Below are positions 7,599-16,423 of a DNA stretch of 31,024 nt, in pieces. The position numbers and the translations under genes were made by a program. The DNA is taken from the NCBI GenBank assembly GCA_964525525.1, contig CAZGHD010000011.1, forward strand, positions 1 to 31,024, read 5' to 3'. The notes under the pieces were generated by a model. The model worked only from the letters and a program-made list of their open reading frames with translations, was not told where the DNA came from and searched no databases. How positions within the stretch are numbered: the first letter of the stretch is position 1; every line of letters starts with the position of its first letter. This DNA comes from RGIG2161 sp964525525 (lineage in GTDB: Bacteria > Bacillota > Clostridia > Oscillospirales > CAG-272).

Positions 7599-9206
7599 TC
7601 ATTTATTTATCTTTTTCAGTGCCGATTCAAACGAAAGTCCGTATTTGTCGGTAATGTCACGCGCGTAACTCTTACCGTCCGGTTTCTTTCTGACTATTTT
7701 AAAGCTCCTCTTTCCGTCTGTGATCTCCGCCACAATAGAGTCAAGCTTCACTCCGCCGTACTCTGCGGTCTTTTCGTTTATTTCATCTATGCGCGCCGCA
7801 AGCTCGTGAAGGTGGGTGGAGAATATTCCACGGCACCCTACCACGCTGAACGCCGCAAGAAGCTCTGCCGCTATATACGACGCCTCGTACGCGCCGGTAG
7901 AGGACAGCGATTCGTCAAGCAGGATCATACTGTCCGGCGTAACCTTTTCAAGAATAACGCCGAGACGCGCGCACTCCTCGCCAAGTCGTCCTTTATCTAT
8001 TGTATCCTCGCCGCCTGCGGGGAAATGGGTAAATACCGCGTCAACCGGACTTATCTTGAGCGAATTTGCCGGAACGGGCATGCCGAGCTGTGCCATTATC
8101 TGCGCCATACCGACGGCGCAGGTGATAACCGATTTACCGCCTCGGTTAGGACCGGTAAGAACGAATATCTTTGCATCCGAGTCAAACTCCAGATCGTTTT
8201 GTACGATACCCGATTCCGCTCTGAGCGCGATGTCGGGATTGTATATTCCCTCGGCGCAGAATACCTTATCCGCGGTACTATAAATCTCGGGCATACATAC
8301 GGGGAATCCCTCTTGCTTTAGTTTTGAGACGAACCTCGCACCCTTGACGAGCAATTCTATCTCGGGCATTATCTGAAGAAGAAAATCTGTATTTTCAAGA
8401 ACGTACTCGTTTACTATCTTTCTCCAGCCCTTGACTGATGACTTAAACACGTCGTTTATTGCAGAATTAAACGCGTGTGAAAGTGCCATTTGTCTGTTTT
8501 CCGAATGAAAGCGTTCAAACGGAACCAGCGGAGCGATGCAGGTGTACTCGTCCTTTTTGAAGTTAAAGCTGAGTATCTTTTCAAGTATATCGCCCGACTT
8601 AAACTCTATCGGATTTACAGACAGAACGCCCGCGTTTGTAGGTCTGAGCTGACCGTCAAGATTTACGCCGACAGTGATACTCTTTATCTCGCGCACACGT
8701 CCCGAAAGAGCGTTCAGCTTTTCATTGAGTTCTTTATAATAGTCACTTTCGGTCAAGGTAGTAATGGTATCTGTCAAGCGGACAAACGGCTCGCTTTTCA
8801 CGTTTGATTTGACCGAGGCAAGTCCCTCGCTCAGCTTTTCAATGCAGGAAATGTAAAGCTCTATCTCGGTTATGCTTGTAAGATAACTCTCGGTAGAGTC
8901 TCCCGCGCCGCTGTCAAGCCGTCTGAGCTCTATTATATCGTTGAGTATGGGAAACACCGATAAAAGCACGTCGCCGAGGCGCGGATTTTCCATAACGTCG
9001 GCAAAAACCGCCTGGCGGAATCTTATAGTTTCGGGATCGGTTGACAGATGATCGGAAAGAGACGAGCCCTCAAGCTCAAGATATTCTCCGAGTCCGAGCT
9101 CGTTTATCACCTCTGCCGAAACGTTCGGAACAAGTTCGCCTTTTTCGTGTTTTTCCTGTATCTCCTTGCTTTTGTAAAGCAGGCTGAAAGATTCATTTAT
9201 TATCAT
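7599..9206 (-). CDS. MutS-family DNA-binding ATPase (no mismatch-recognition domain)
   Basis: A 535-residue protein with the MutS core and ATPase but without the N-terminal mismatch-recognition domain of MutS1 or the C-terminal Smr domain of MutS2. Residues 50-330 are the helical lever/clamp region. TGPNRGGKS (351-359) is the Walker A motif in the MutS form, MILLDES (427-433) is Walker B, and STHLHEL (463-469) is the H-loop. The conserved linker between the Walker motifs reads DKGRLGEEC. Length fits the MutS-related proteins of unknown role found in Firmicutes. It probably binds branched or structured DNA, but no specific function can be claimed. It is embedded in an operon with a PHP phosphatase and an Lrp regulator, with short gaps (21-23 nt). 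The Shine-Dalgarno is weak. Confidence 0.88.
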   Translation of the reverse strand: MIINESFSLLYKSKEIQEKHEKGELVPNVSAEVINELGLGEYLELEGSSLSDHLSTDPETIRFRQAVFADVMENPRLGDVLLSVFPILNDIIELRRLDSGAGDSTESYLTSITEIELYISCIEKLSEGLASVKSNVKSEPFVRLTDTITTLTESDYYKELNEKLNALSGRVREIKSITVGVNLDGQLRPTNAGVLSVNPIEFKSGDILEKILSFNFKKDEYTCIAPLVPFERFHSENRQMALSHAFNSAINDVFKSSVKGWRKIVNEYVLENTDFLLQIMPEIELLVKGARFVSKLKQEGFPVCMPEIYSTADKVFCAEGIYNPDIALRAESGIVQNDLEFDSDAKIFVLTGPNRGGKSVITCAVGMAQIMAQLGMPVPANSLKISPVDAVFTHFPAGGEDTIDKGRLGEECARLGVILEKVTPDSMILLDESLSSTGAYEASYIAAELLAAFSVVGCRGIFSTHLHELAARIDEINEKTAEYGGVKLDSIVAEITDGKRSFKIVRKKPDGKSYARDITDKYGLSFESALKKINK

Positions 9207-9227
9207 ACAAAAATCTCTCTTACTCTG

Positions 9228-10058
9228 TTAATTTATTTTATTCATCTGCGGTTTCCCGTCGTGAAATACCGTAACGTATCCAAAGCCGGCAGACGCAAGA
9301 AAATCATACGTATCTTTGATACCCGCGCCGACAAATTCACTTCCGTGAGAGTCAGACCCACAGGTAACGAGCTCTCCCCCGCACTCGCTGTAAAGCCGCA
9401 TCAGCTCATGGGTCGGCATTGTCATTTCCGCGCCCGAACGCAGGGTGGATGTGTTGATCTCAAGTGCTTTTCCGCTTTCGATCACCTTTTTGTAAAAGGC
9501 TTTTATCTCGGGATAAAACGCGGCAAGGTCAATATCTCTGCCCGCCAGCTTGACGTATCTGTGCATATAAGTAAAATGCCCTATCGTACTGATTCCGTCA
9601 AAATCGCACAGGTCGCACAGACCGTCAATCGACGAACGGAAAAGCTTTTCAATATGCTTATCTGTCAGCTGGGTATAATCAATAAAGGAATAATCGGGCA
9701 CTCCCGGGTAATTGTGAAGCGAGCCGATGACAAATTCATATCGGTATTTATCAAGGAACCCGCGTGCCGCTTCGGGATATTCCATCGCCTGACCGAGCTC
9801 TATCCCATAACCGACGTACAGCCTGCCCGCGTACTTTTCCTTTGCGGCGAGCACGTCACGGCGGATACAGTCACAGTCGATCTCGGGATATATCCCCTCG
9901 ACCACGCCATTTATATCAAGATGATCGGTTATCGCGATCTCCGAGAGTCCCGCTTCTATTGCCGCCTCGCAAAGAGAGTCAACCTCTCCGCGAAAATCCT
10001 GCGGCCCGTCAAAGGAGTATTTTGTATGAGTATGGGTATCCGCAAGATACAAAATCAT
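9228..10058 (-). CDS. PHP-domain phosphoesterase, histidinol-phosphatase (HisJ/HisK) type
   Basis: PHP-superfamily metallophosphatase. Family members dephosphorylate histidinol phosphate or other small phosphates. Metal-binding motifs are in order: DTHTHTKYSFDG (HxH near residues 9-11), ITDHLD (45-50), the Glu in GIELG, FVIGSLHN, IGHFTYMHRY and CGSDSHGSE near the C-terminus. The length of about 276 residues matches HisJ-type enzymes. No histidine-biosynthesis gene is nearby, so the substrate may differ. I chose the ATG at 10056-10058; a GTG one codon earlier is equally possible because the upstream ribosome site is poor. It is first in the four-gene operon. Confidence 0.85.
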   Translation of the reverse strand: MILYLADTHTHTKYSFDGPQDFRGEVDSLCEAAIEAGLSEIAITDHLDINGVVEGIYPEIDCDCIRRDVLAAKEKYAGRLYVGYGIELGQAMEYPEAARGFLDKYRYEFVIGSLHNYPGVPDYSFIDYTQLTDKHIEKLFRSSIDGLCDLCDFDGISTIGHFTYMHRYVKLAGRDIDLAAFYPEIKAFYKKVIESGKALEINTSTLRSGAEMTMPTHELMRLYSECGGELVTCGSDSHGSEFVGAGIKDTYDFLASAGFGYVTVFHDGKPQMNKIN

Positions 10059-10091
10059 CACGTCCGATCATAAAATACGTTTTAATAATAT

Positions 10092-10120
10092 ATTATATCA
10101 CAAAATCAAGCGTTTGAAAA
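10092..10120 (-). promoter_or_regulatory. Promoter of the PHP-MutS-Lrp-aminotransferase operon
   Basis: On the minus strand TTTTCA (10115-10120) and TATAAT (10092-10097) are 17 bp apart, about 35 nt before the PHP gene. The -35 is imperfect. Confidence 0.5.
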
Positions 10121-10132
10121 GATGATTTTCAA

Positions 10133-10172
10133 AAAAAGAACGGGAGCGTCTCAAATTAATGAAACGCTCCCG
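10133..10172 (-). terminator. Terminator of solute-binding lipoprotein 1
   Basis: CGGGAGCGT (10141-10149) pairs with ACGCTCCCG. The stem is extended by two further pairs after one mismatch and is followed on the minus strand by a run of T (AAAAAAAG on the plus strand at 10133-10140). Confidence 0.85.
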
Positions 10173-10179
10173 GAATATT

Positions 10180-11694
10180 TTAATCTTCCATCTGTTGTTT
10201 GTAAACTTTAAGTACGGTATTGACCTTTCTGCCATATACCTCGTGCTGAGTTGCAAAGGAACGGCCGCCATCGGCGATATAATATCTATACTGTCTCGGA
10301 TAGTCGTTTGCGAGAGTGTGTATGTATATCCAAGCAGCATCTATCGTTATTCCGGCAACAACTTTGTCTATCATTCTTCTTGATTCAGCATCAGACATAT
10401 ACTGGCCTTTAAGAACCGTATCAAGATATGCAGGTATGGTGTCGCGGTAAGAGAAGGAAGCCATAGCCTCAAGCACCGCACCTACCATCTCAGGTCTTTC
10501 GTTGGTAATCGGAATTACCGCAGCGCCGTAATAGTCGTGGCTAAAGGAATAATAATCCTTCTGATTTTCGTCGTACTTGGGGAAAGGAAGAACACCGTAA
10601 TCGTCCTGCATATTACGCATGGTATCTTTTTCAGCAAAGCCGAGTCTCTCAACAAGAAACAGATTGGTTCCGCTTGCGAAATGCACCTCGGGACGGTCGC
10701 AGCTGTAAGAGGTCTCTACGTCGGTGCCTACGTTAGCGGTTATGCTTCCCTTGAGCTCGTTTATCATAACGTATATTTTTTCAAGTGCGGTATACATCTT
10801 GTCGGTATTTACGTCAAACTCAAACCAACCGTCGTTCGTTCTTGAAAATACGCTTATATCAAATCCGCTCCAGATAGCGTCGATGGGGAAATATCTGTCG
10901 TAAGCTATACCGTAAACGTCCTCAAGGTCACGGATACTGTTACCGTTAATGTCATCGTAAAGATCTCCGCCGAGCTCGATAAATTTATCGAACGTCCAAT
11001 CACCGGCATCAACTATATCGTAAAGATTTGAAAGATCGGGCTTTCCTACCGAGTAGTCCTCAGCAAGTGATTTATTATAATATACGGCATAGGTATTTTT
11101 CAAAAGAGACAAAAAGGCTGAACCGGTGGTAATATAAAGTGAATCAAAAATCTTCGCTTCTTCATTGAAGTTCTGCGACCACCAAGGTTTGTCAAGATCA
11201 AGATGGTCGACCGTATAAAGGTCGATCAAAAAATCCTGAAAAACGTACATAGAAAGACCGGCGTTATCCGAGATAACGGCGTCGTAAATATCATCCCCGG
11301 AGGTGAGTATCTTCTGCATCTCCTGTCCGACGTCTTCAACTCTGACGTTTTCTATCTCAACTCCGAGTCTGTCCTCAACGTAAAGCTCGCGGTTATACAG
11401 AGAGTCGTTCAACGCGTTACTGTTAAGATCCTCGACGGTAAAATCAACCTCAAAAAAGCTGATACCGCCATTTTCATTTTCTTGGTTCTCTCTTGTCAGA
11501 AAGACTACCTTTTCACCGCCGAAGTCAAGCTCGGGAAGCTCGTCCGGCTGGTAGTAAACCGTATCACTGCTCGGTTTAGTAGATGTCGGAGCTTTGGTGG
11601 TATCATTTGCGTTTTTACTTCCATCGGAAGAACAAGCCGAAAAAGAGGCGAGCAACGCCGGCACGAGAATTATACTTAAAAGTCGTTTTATCAT
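10180..11694 (-). CDS. Extracellular solute-binding lipoprotein 1 (SBP1)
   Basis: Predicted lipid-anchored ligand-binding protein of the ABC-type family 1 fold (504 residues). The signal peptide ends LLASFSAC, giving a lipobox with Cys21, followed by a Thr/Pro/Ser linker. The mature part begins with the paralogue hallmark LPELDFGGE. Shared blocks are SGDDIYDA (132-139), DLDKPWWSQ, YAVYYNKSLAEDY, a calcium-loop-like DINGNSIRDLED (248-259), NMQDDYGVLPFPKYDENQ and LKGQYMSDAESRRMID. Ligand unknown. It has its own promoter and terminator, and no permease or ATPase gene is adjacent. It is one of four paralogues flanking the hydrolase array, and its mid-domain sequence differs most from SBP3. Confidence 0.85.
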   Translation of the reverse strand: MIKRLLSIILVPALLASFSACSSDGSKNANDTTKAPTSTKPSSDTVYYQPDELPELDFGGEKVVFLTRENQENENGGISFFEVDFTVEDLNSNALNDSLYNRELYVEDRLGVEIENVRVEDVGQEMQKILTSGDDIYDAVISDNAGLSMYVFQDFLIDLYTVDHLDLDKPWWSQNFNEEAKIFDSLYITTGSAFLSLLKNTYAVYYNKSLAEDYSVGKPDLSNLYDIVDAGDWTFDKFIELGGDLYDDINGNSIRDLEDVYGIAYDRYFPIDAIWSGFDISVFSRTNDGWFEFDVNTDKMYTALEKIYVMINELKGSITANVGTDVETSYSCDRPEVHFASGTNLFLVERLGFAEKDTMRNMQDDYGVLPFPKYDENQKDYYSFSHDYYGAAVIPITNERPEMVGAVLEAMASFSYRDTIPAYLDTVLKGQYMSDAESRRMIDKVVAGITIDAAWIYIHTLANDYPRQYRYYIADGGRSFATQHEVYGRKVNTVLKVYKQQMED

Positions 11695-11735
11695 ATTTAT
11701 AACCTTTCTATTTGCACGGGTAGTTGTTGTTTATG

Positions 11736-11764
11736 ATTATACCATACGATTTAACTTTTGTAAA
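11736..11764 (-). promoter_or_regulatory. Promoter of SBP1
   Basis: TTTACA (11759-11764) and TATAAT (11736-11741) on the minus strand with 17-bp spacing, about 40 nt upstream of the start codon. Confidence 0.75.
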
Positions 11765-11782
11765 TATGCTCATATGCTCACA

Positions 11783-11822
11783 TAAAAACACGCGGCATTC
11801 CTTTGCGTCGGAATGCCGCGTG
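11783..11822 (-). terminator. Terminator of solute-binding lipoprotein 2
   Basis: A perfect 13-bp stem, CACGCGGCATTCC (11789-11801) with GGAATGCCGCGTG (11810-11822), followed on the minus strand by TTTTTATG. It separates SBP2 from the SBP1 promoter. Confidence 0.9.
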
Positions 11823-11828
11823 AGAAAA

Positions 11829-13349
11829 TTATTTATCCATCTGGTTTTTGTATACTTTGAGTACCGTCTCAACTTTTTTCTTTGATGACTCGTGCTGAGA
11901 AGCGTACGACTGATCGCCTTCAGGGAACATATATCTGTACTCTGCAGGATAACCGTTTGCAAGGGTGCCGAGATATATCCACGCCGCGTCTACCATAAAT
12001 CCGTCAACTACTATATCTATCATTTGTCTTGACTCTGCGTCTGACATATACTGTCCTTTAAGAACGGTATTGAGATAAAGCGGCATTGTTTCGCGGTATG
12101 AATAGGATGCCATAGCCTCAAGAGTAGCCGCTACTATTTCGGGATTCTCGTTAGTTATCGGGATAGCAAATGCGGTGTATTCATCGTGCGAGTAAGAATA
12201 ATATTCCTTTTGATTCTCATCATATTTCGGGAAAGGAATTATTCCGTAATCGTCCTGCATGTTACGAAGAGTCTCTCTCTCTGCGTAGCCCAAACCGGCA
12301 ACGAGGAAGAGGTTTGTACCGTTGGCGAAGTATATTTCGGTATTATCAATACTGTAGGTAGTACCGTCGCTATCCTGAACGTTAGCAGAGATACTTCCGA
12401 CGGTTTCATAAAGCATATTGTAGACTTTACCGAGTGCGGTATAGAGCTTATCGGTATTTACGTCCAGCTCGTACCAGTCGTCAGAGGTCTTTGAGAAAAC
12501 GTTAATATTAAATGAGCTCCAGATAGCGTCTATCGGGATATAGTCGTCGAAAGCGATACCGTAAACGTCCTCAAGGTCACGACTGGTATTACCGTTACTG
12601 TCCTGATAGATGCCGCCGCCGATCTCAACGAATTTATCCCAGGTCCAATCGCCGTCTTTAACTACGCTGTAAATATCGGCAAGCTCGGGAATATCCGATG
12701 CATAGTCCTCTGCAAGAGCCTTGTTGTAGTACACAGCATATGTGTTTCTCATAACAGAAAGGAAAAGAGAACCGGTGGAAAGATAGAGCGAATCGAGGAA
12801 CTCTGCCTCGGCATTAAATTTCTGCGACCACCACGGCTTATCAAAATCAAGATAATCAAGCGTGTAGAGGTCTACGAGATAATCTTCGAACGCGTACTTT
12901 GACAGCGAATGGTTTGCGTGGAGATAAGCGTCGTATACGTCGTCTCCGGAGTTGAACATCTTCAGTATTTCATCACTGATTTCGTTAACAGAAACCTGAA
13001 CGTTGTTGATCTCAACGCCGATCCTGTCCTCCACGTTGAGCTCACGGTTATATATAGAGTCATTAATTACGTCACTCGAAAGTTCTTCAACGGTAAACTC
13101 AGGCTTGCGGTCTACCTGTCCCTCATCATTGTAAATGCTGGTGGAAAGGATAGTAACCGTTTCCCCGCCGAAATCAAGCTCGGGGAGTTCATCCGGCTCA
13201 TAATAGATAGTCTCATCGGATGGGGCAGTTGTGGTAGGGGTTTTGGTCGTGTCTTTGGGCTTTTCACTGCTGCCGCCCGAACAAGCGACAAAGGAAAGCG
13301 TGAGCAAAGCCGCAAGCATGACACTTAAAATTCTTTTAGCTAAATTCAT
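11829..13349 (-). CDS. Extracellular solute-binding lipoprotein 2 (SBP2)
   Basis: A 506-residue paralogue of SBP1. The signal peptide ends LLTLSFVAC (lipobox, Cys23) with a Thr/Pro-rich spacer. Then LPELDFGGETVTILST, a GDDVYDAYL block, LDFDKPWWSQKFNAEAEF, a DSNGNTSRDLED calcium-loop-like motif and NMQDDYGIIPFPKYDENQ. Strong Shine-Dalgarno AGGAGAG. It is divergent from the six-gene hydrolase operon with only 192 bp between the two start codons, the best positional link between binding proteins and hydrolases. Ligand unknown. Confidence 0.85.
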   Translation of the reverse strand: MNLAKRILSVMLAALLTLSFVACSGGSSEKPKDTTKTPTTTAPSDETIYYEPDELPELDFGGETVTILSTSIYNDEGQVDRKPEFTVEELSSDVINDSIYNRELNVEDRIGVEINNVQVSVNEISDEILKMFNSGDDVYDAYLHANHSLSKYAFEDYLVDLYTLDYLDFDKPWWSQKFNAEAEFLDSLYLSTGSLFLSVMRNTYAVYYNKALAEDYASDIPELADIYSVVKDGDWTWDKFVEIGGGIYQDSNGNTSRDLEDVYGIAFDDYIPIDAIWSSFNINVFSKTSDDWYELDVNTDKLYTALGKVYNMLYETVGSISANVQDSDGTTYSIDNTEIYFANGTNLFLVAGLGYAERETLRNMQDDYGIIPFPKYDENQKEYYSYSHDEYTAFAIPITNENPEIVAATLEAMASYSYRETMPLYLNTVLKGQYMSDAESRQMIDIVVDGFMVDAAWIYLGTLANGYPAEYRYMFPEGDQSYASQHESSKKKVETVLKVYKNQMDK

Positions 13350-13382
13350 TTTTACTCTCCTAAAAATAATATCTCTAATAAC

Positions 13383-13411
13383 ATATTACACCATATCGAA
13401 AAAATTGTCAA
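13383..13411 (-). promoter_or_regulatory. Promoter of SBP2
   Basis: TTGACA (13406-13411) and TAATAT (13383-13388), minus strand, 17-bp spacing. Its -35 lies about 60 bp from the -35 of the divergent hydrolase operon. Confidence 0.8.
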
Positions 13412-13471
13412 CAAATACCGAAATTATTTAACAAAAAAGTAAAATATAGCACCGATTTACCCCAAATACGG

Positions 13472-13500
13472 TTGACAATAAACTTCAAAGAAGTTAAAAT
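13472..13500 (+). promoter_or_regulatory. Promoter and palindromic operator of the hydrolase operon
   Basis: TTGACA (13472-13477) and TAAAAT (13495-13500) are 17 bp apart. The spacer contains the perfect inverted repeat AACTTC-AAA-GAAGTT (13481-13495), which just overlaps the first base of the -10. A repressor bound there would block RNA polymerase. The start codon follows about 40 nt later with GGAG at 13530-13533. Confidence 0.8.
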
Positions 13501-13541
13501 ATATACAAGCATATAATCAGTTATCCTATGGAGATTTATAT

Positions 13542-14486
13542 ATGTATCACGACTACGACATGAAAAAAATACTTGAACGCGTACGTACCTGCGGAAAGAA
13601 GAAGCTGATCGTCGACACAGATACCTACAACGAGGTTGACGATCAGTTTGCAGTTACATACGCCCTGCTTTCAGACGATATAGACGTTCTCGCACTTACC
13701 GCCGCGCCTTTTGACAGTAAGGCCGTCACTCCGGCCGAGGGTATGGAGGCAAGCTATCAGGAGCTTTTGCGTATACGCAAATACGTAGATCCGAAAAACG
13801 AGCGTAACGTCCCCTGTTACCGCGGTTCTGCCGAGTATATGAAAAACATAGTCACCCCAATAAAGAGCGAAGCAGCGGAAAACATAGTCCGCATTGTAAA
13901 TGAATCGGACGAAACCGTTTACATCGCCACTATCGGCTGCTTTACCAACGTTGCGTCCGCTATCTTGCTCGATCCGTCCATTATGGATAAAGCGGTAATC
14001 GTTATGATAGGAACACAGACCTTCGAGTGCGGCAGTGCAAACGACACCAACGTAGGCGAAGATAGGGTAGCCGCGCGTATTATTTTTGAATGTGGAATTC
14101 CCGTTGTGGTTCTTCCCGTTTTCGGCTCCACAGGCAAGGTGCAGGCATCAAACGCCGAGTTAAGCTATTACCTTTGGGATCAGGCAGGTGAGATAGGCAA
14201 CTTCCTCTGCCGCAACGTTTACGATCACCACGGCAGCACGATGACCGAAAACGGCCAACGCCTTAACCCCGTTCGGCGCGGACTCGTTGACGTCGCGGCA
14301 ATAGCTTTTCTCCGCGAAACGGATAAAATGATGAAGTTAGATATAGTTCCCGCACACTCGGTAGACTCAAACGGATTCTGGCGCTGTCTTGACGAGGACA
14401 GAGAGATGATTTATGCCTCCGACTCGTACGCGGCGAATATTCTCGCCGATATGTATAACGTACTCAGAGCGGCCGCAAAAAAATAA
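13542..14486 (+). CDS. Nucleoside-hydrolase-family protein NH1
   Basis: A 314-residue cytoplasmic protein (no signal peptide) of the inosine-uridine nucleoside hydrolase fold, whose members cleave N-ribosidic bonds using a Ca2+ bound by aspartates. The N-terminal metal site reads DTDTYNEVDDQFA (25-37), the ten-residue D-x-D-x6-DD variant rather than DTDPGIDDA. Other blocks: CYRGSAEYMKNI (91-102), IGCFTNVASA (130-139), IIFECGIPVVVLP (179-191). The C-terminal Asp249 sits in GLVDVAAIAF, where canonical enzymes have His-Asp; here Val precedes Asp. First gene of a six-gene tandem operon. Substrate unknown. Most like NH3. Confidence 0.85.
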   Translation: MYHDYDMKKILERVRTCGKKKLIVDTDTYNEVDDQFAVTYALLSDDIDVLALTAAPFDSKAVTPAEGMEASYQELLRIRKYVDPKNERNVPCYRGSAEYMKNIVTPIKSEAAENIVRIVNESDETVYIATIGCFTNVASAILLDPSIMDKAVIVMIGTQTFECGSANDTNVGEDRVAARIIFECGIPVVVLPVFGSTGKVQASNAELSYYLWDQAGEIGNFLCRNVYDHHGSTMTENGQRLNPVRRGLVDVAAIAFLRETDKMMKLDIVPAHSVDSNGFWRCLDEDREMIYASDSYAANILADMYNVLRAAAKK

Positions 14487-14510
14487 TACACCTTTACTTG
14501 GAGGCAAAAA

Positions 14511-15431
14511 ATGTACCACGATTATGATATGAAAAAAATAATCGAACATATATCACAAACCAAAAAGAAAAAGCTGATCGTCGACACCGATACGTTCAGC
14601 GGCTTAAACGATCCGTTTGCAGCCGCTTACGCTATGGTGGCAGACGATATTGAGCTTCTTGCGGTCACTGCCGCTCCGTTTTCCGATTGTCCGGCAAGCG
14701 GAATGAAAACAAGCTACGACGAGCTCGTAAAAGTGCGGGATTTCATCTCCGCCGCTACTCCCTGTTACCGCGGCTCTGCCGAGTATATGAAAAATATCAT
14801 TACGCCGTCAATAAGCGAAGCGGCTGAAAACATAGTCCGCATAGTAAACGAAGCAGACGACGTCGTTTATATCGCAGTGCTCGGTTGCTGTACGAACGTT
14901 GCGTCAGCTCTCCTGCTTGACCCGTCCATTGCGGACAAGGCGGTGATAATTCTGTTAGGATCCCAAAAATCGGAAACCGAACCCGCAAACGGCGCAAACA
15001 TCGCGCAGGACCGCAACGCCGCCCGCGTGATTTTTGAATGCGGAGTTCCTGTCGTGTTTCATCCCGCGGTCGAGTGCGGATATATTCCGCGTGTTGCGAC
15101 AAATGTAGAATTTGCCTATTATTTCGAAGAAAAGTGCGGCGATATAGGCAGATACCTTTACAAAAACTTTATAGAGCCCCACGCCGCACCGCTTGACGAA
15201 TGCGAATGCTGTAACATCACTCTGCGCCCGGTATTTGACATAGCGGCAATATCTTTTGTACGCAATGCAGATTCAGTATGGACAAAGATAAAGCCGGCAC
15301 TTTCGATTGATAAAAACGGCGGCTGGGTTGATCTCAATACCGACAGAAAAATGATCTACGTAGACGGCTTTGAGCGAGACCGTATTATGTCGGATTTCTT
15401 TAATACAATAAGCCCCGCAAAGATAAAATAA
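14511..15431 (+). CDS. Nucleoside-hydrolase-family protein NH2, altered metal site
   Basis: A 306-residue paralogue with the same MYHDYDMKKI start and the blocks CYRGSAEYMKNI, LGCCTNVASALLLDPSI and DIAAISFVRN. The metal site is changed: DTDTFSGLNDPFA in place of DTDTYNEIDDQFA, so the Asn-Glu pair is lost and the first Asp of the DD pair is Asn33. The segment around the ribose-binding region (SETEPANGANIAQDR) also diverges, and the protein is the shortest of the six. It may be catalytically weak or a regulatory or heteromeric partner (inference). Starts 24 nt after NH1 with GGAGG. Confidence 0.83.
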   Translation: MYHDYDMKKIIEHISQTKKKKLIVDTDTFSGLNDPFAAAYAMVADDIELLAVTAAPFSDCPASGMKTSYDELVKVRDFISAATPCYRGSAEYMKNIITPSISEAAENIVRIVNEADDVVYIAVLGCCTNVASALLLDPSIADKAVIILLGSQKSETEPANGANIAQDRNAARVIFECGVPVVFHPAVECGYIPRVATNVEFAYYFEEKCGDIGRYLYKNFIEPHAAPLDECECCNITLRPVFDIAAISFVRNADSVWTKIKPALSIDKNGGWVDLNTDRKMIYVDGFERDRIMSDFFNTISPAKIK

Positions 15432-15449
15432 AAACAGGAGCATAAGAAT

Positions 15450-16397
15450 ATGTACCACGATTACAGTTACGAAAAAATTCTTGACCATATCAAAACGTGC
15501 AAGAGTAAAAAGGTAATAGTCGACACCGACACCTATAACGAGATAGACGATCAGTTTGCAGTAGCGTACGCTATGCTTTCAGACGATTTGGACGTCCTCG
15601 CGCTTAACGCCGCTCCGTTCACGAACGAGCGCTCGACAGGCCCCGCTGACGGCATGGAGCAAAGCTATGAGGAGCTTTTGAAGATCCACAAATGCATAGA
15701 CCCCGAAAACAAAAGAGGCATTCCCTGCTACCGCGGCTCTACCGAATATATGAAAAATATCATCACTCCCGTAAAGAGCGATGCGGCAGAAAACATCGTC
15801 CGTATAGTAAACGAGGCAGACGATATAGTTTATATCGCAATGTTAGGCTGCTTCACCAACGTAGCGTCCGCCCTCTTGCTTGACCCTTCAATTATGGACA
15901 AAGCAGTAATCATTATGATAGGTACGCAGACATTTGATCTTGTCAGCGCAAACGATTTTAACTTAAAGCAGGACCGCGCTGCCGCCCGCATTATCTTTGA
16001 ATGCGGAATCCCCGTAGTCATTCTTCCCGTTGAAGGCTCAACCGACAAAGTTCAGCTTTCAAACGCAGAGATGACATATTACCTCAAGGATCAGGCAGGC
16101 GAGATAGGTAACTTCCTCTGCCAAAATATATATGAAGACAACGAGCCTCCGATAAGAGAAAGCGACGGATACTGTGCTACCGTTCGCAGAGGACTGGTTG
16201 ACACTGCCGCAATAGCATTCCTGCGCGGAACCGATAAAATGATGGAACTACAGACAATTCCCGCTCACTCCATTGACTCAAACGGAAATTGGCGCTGCCT
16301 TGACGAGGACAGAGAAATGCTGTACGTTCCCTTGCCGTACACGTCAAATATTCTCTCCGATATGTACACCGTAATCAGAACAGCGGCAAAGAAATAA
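15450..16397 (+). CDS. Nucleoside-hydrolase-family protein NH3
   Basis: A 315-residue paralogue closest to NH1: both have IMIGTQTF, QAGEIGNFLC, RRGLVD and a C-terminal TAAKK/RAAAKK tail. The metal site DTDTYNEIDDQFA is intact. It shares NERSTGPADGME with NH4, a segment that NH1 varies. His is absent before the C-terminal Asp (GLVDTAAIAF). Begins 18 nt after NH2 with AGGAG. Predicted soluble cytoplasmic hydrolase of unknown substrate. Confidence 0.85.
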   Translation: MYHDYSYEKILDHIKTCKSKKVIVDTDTYNEIDDQFAVAYAMLSDDLDVLALNAAPFTNERSTGPADGMEQSYEELLKIHKCIDPENKRGIPCYRGSTEYMKNIITPVKSDAAENIVRIVNEADDIVYIAMLGCFTNVASALLLDPSIMDKAVIIMIGTQTFDLVSANDFNLKQDRAAARIIFECGIPVVILPVEGSTDKVQLSNAEMTYYLKDQAGEIGNFLCQNIYEDNEPPIRESDGYCATVRRGLVDTAAIAFLRGTDKMMELQTIPAHSIDSNGNWRCLDEDREMLYVPLPYTSNILSDMYTVIRTAAKK

Positions 16398-16423
16398 CGA
16401 GGCTTAACTTGGAGGAAAGATAA

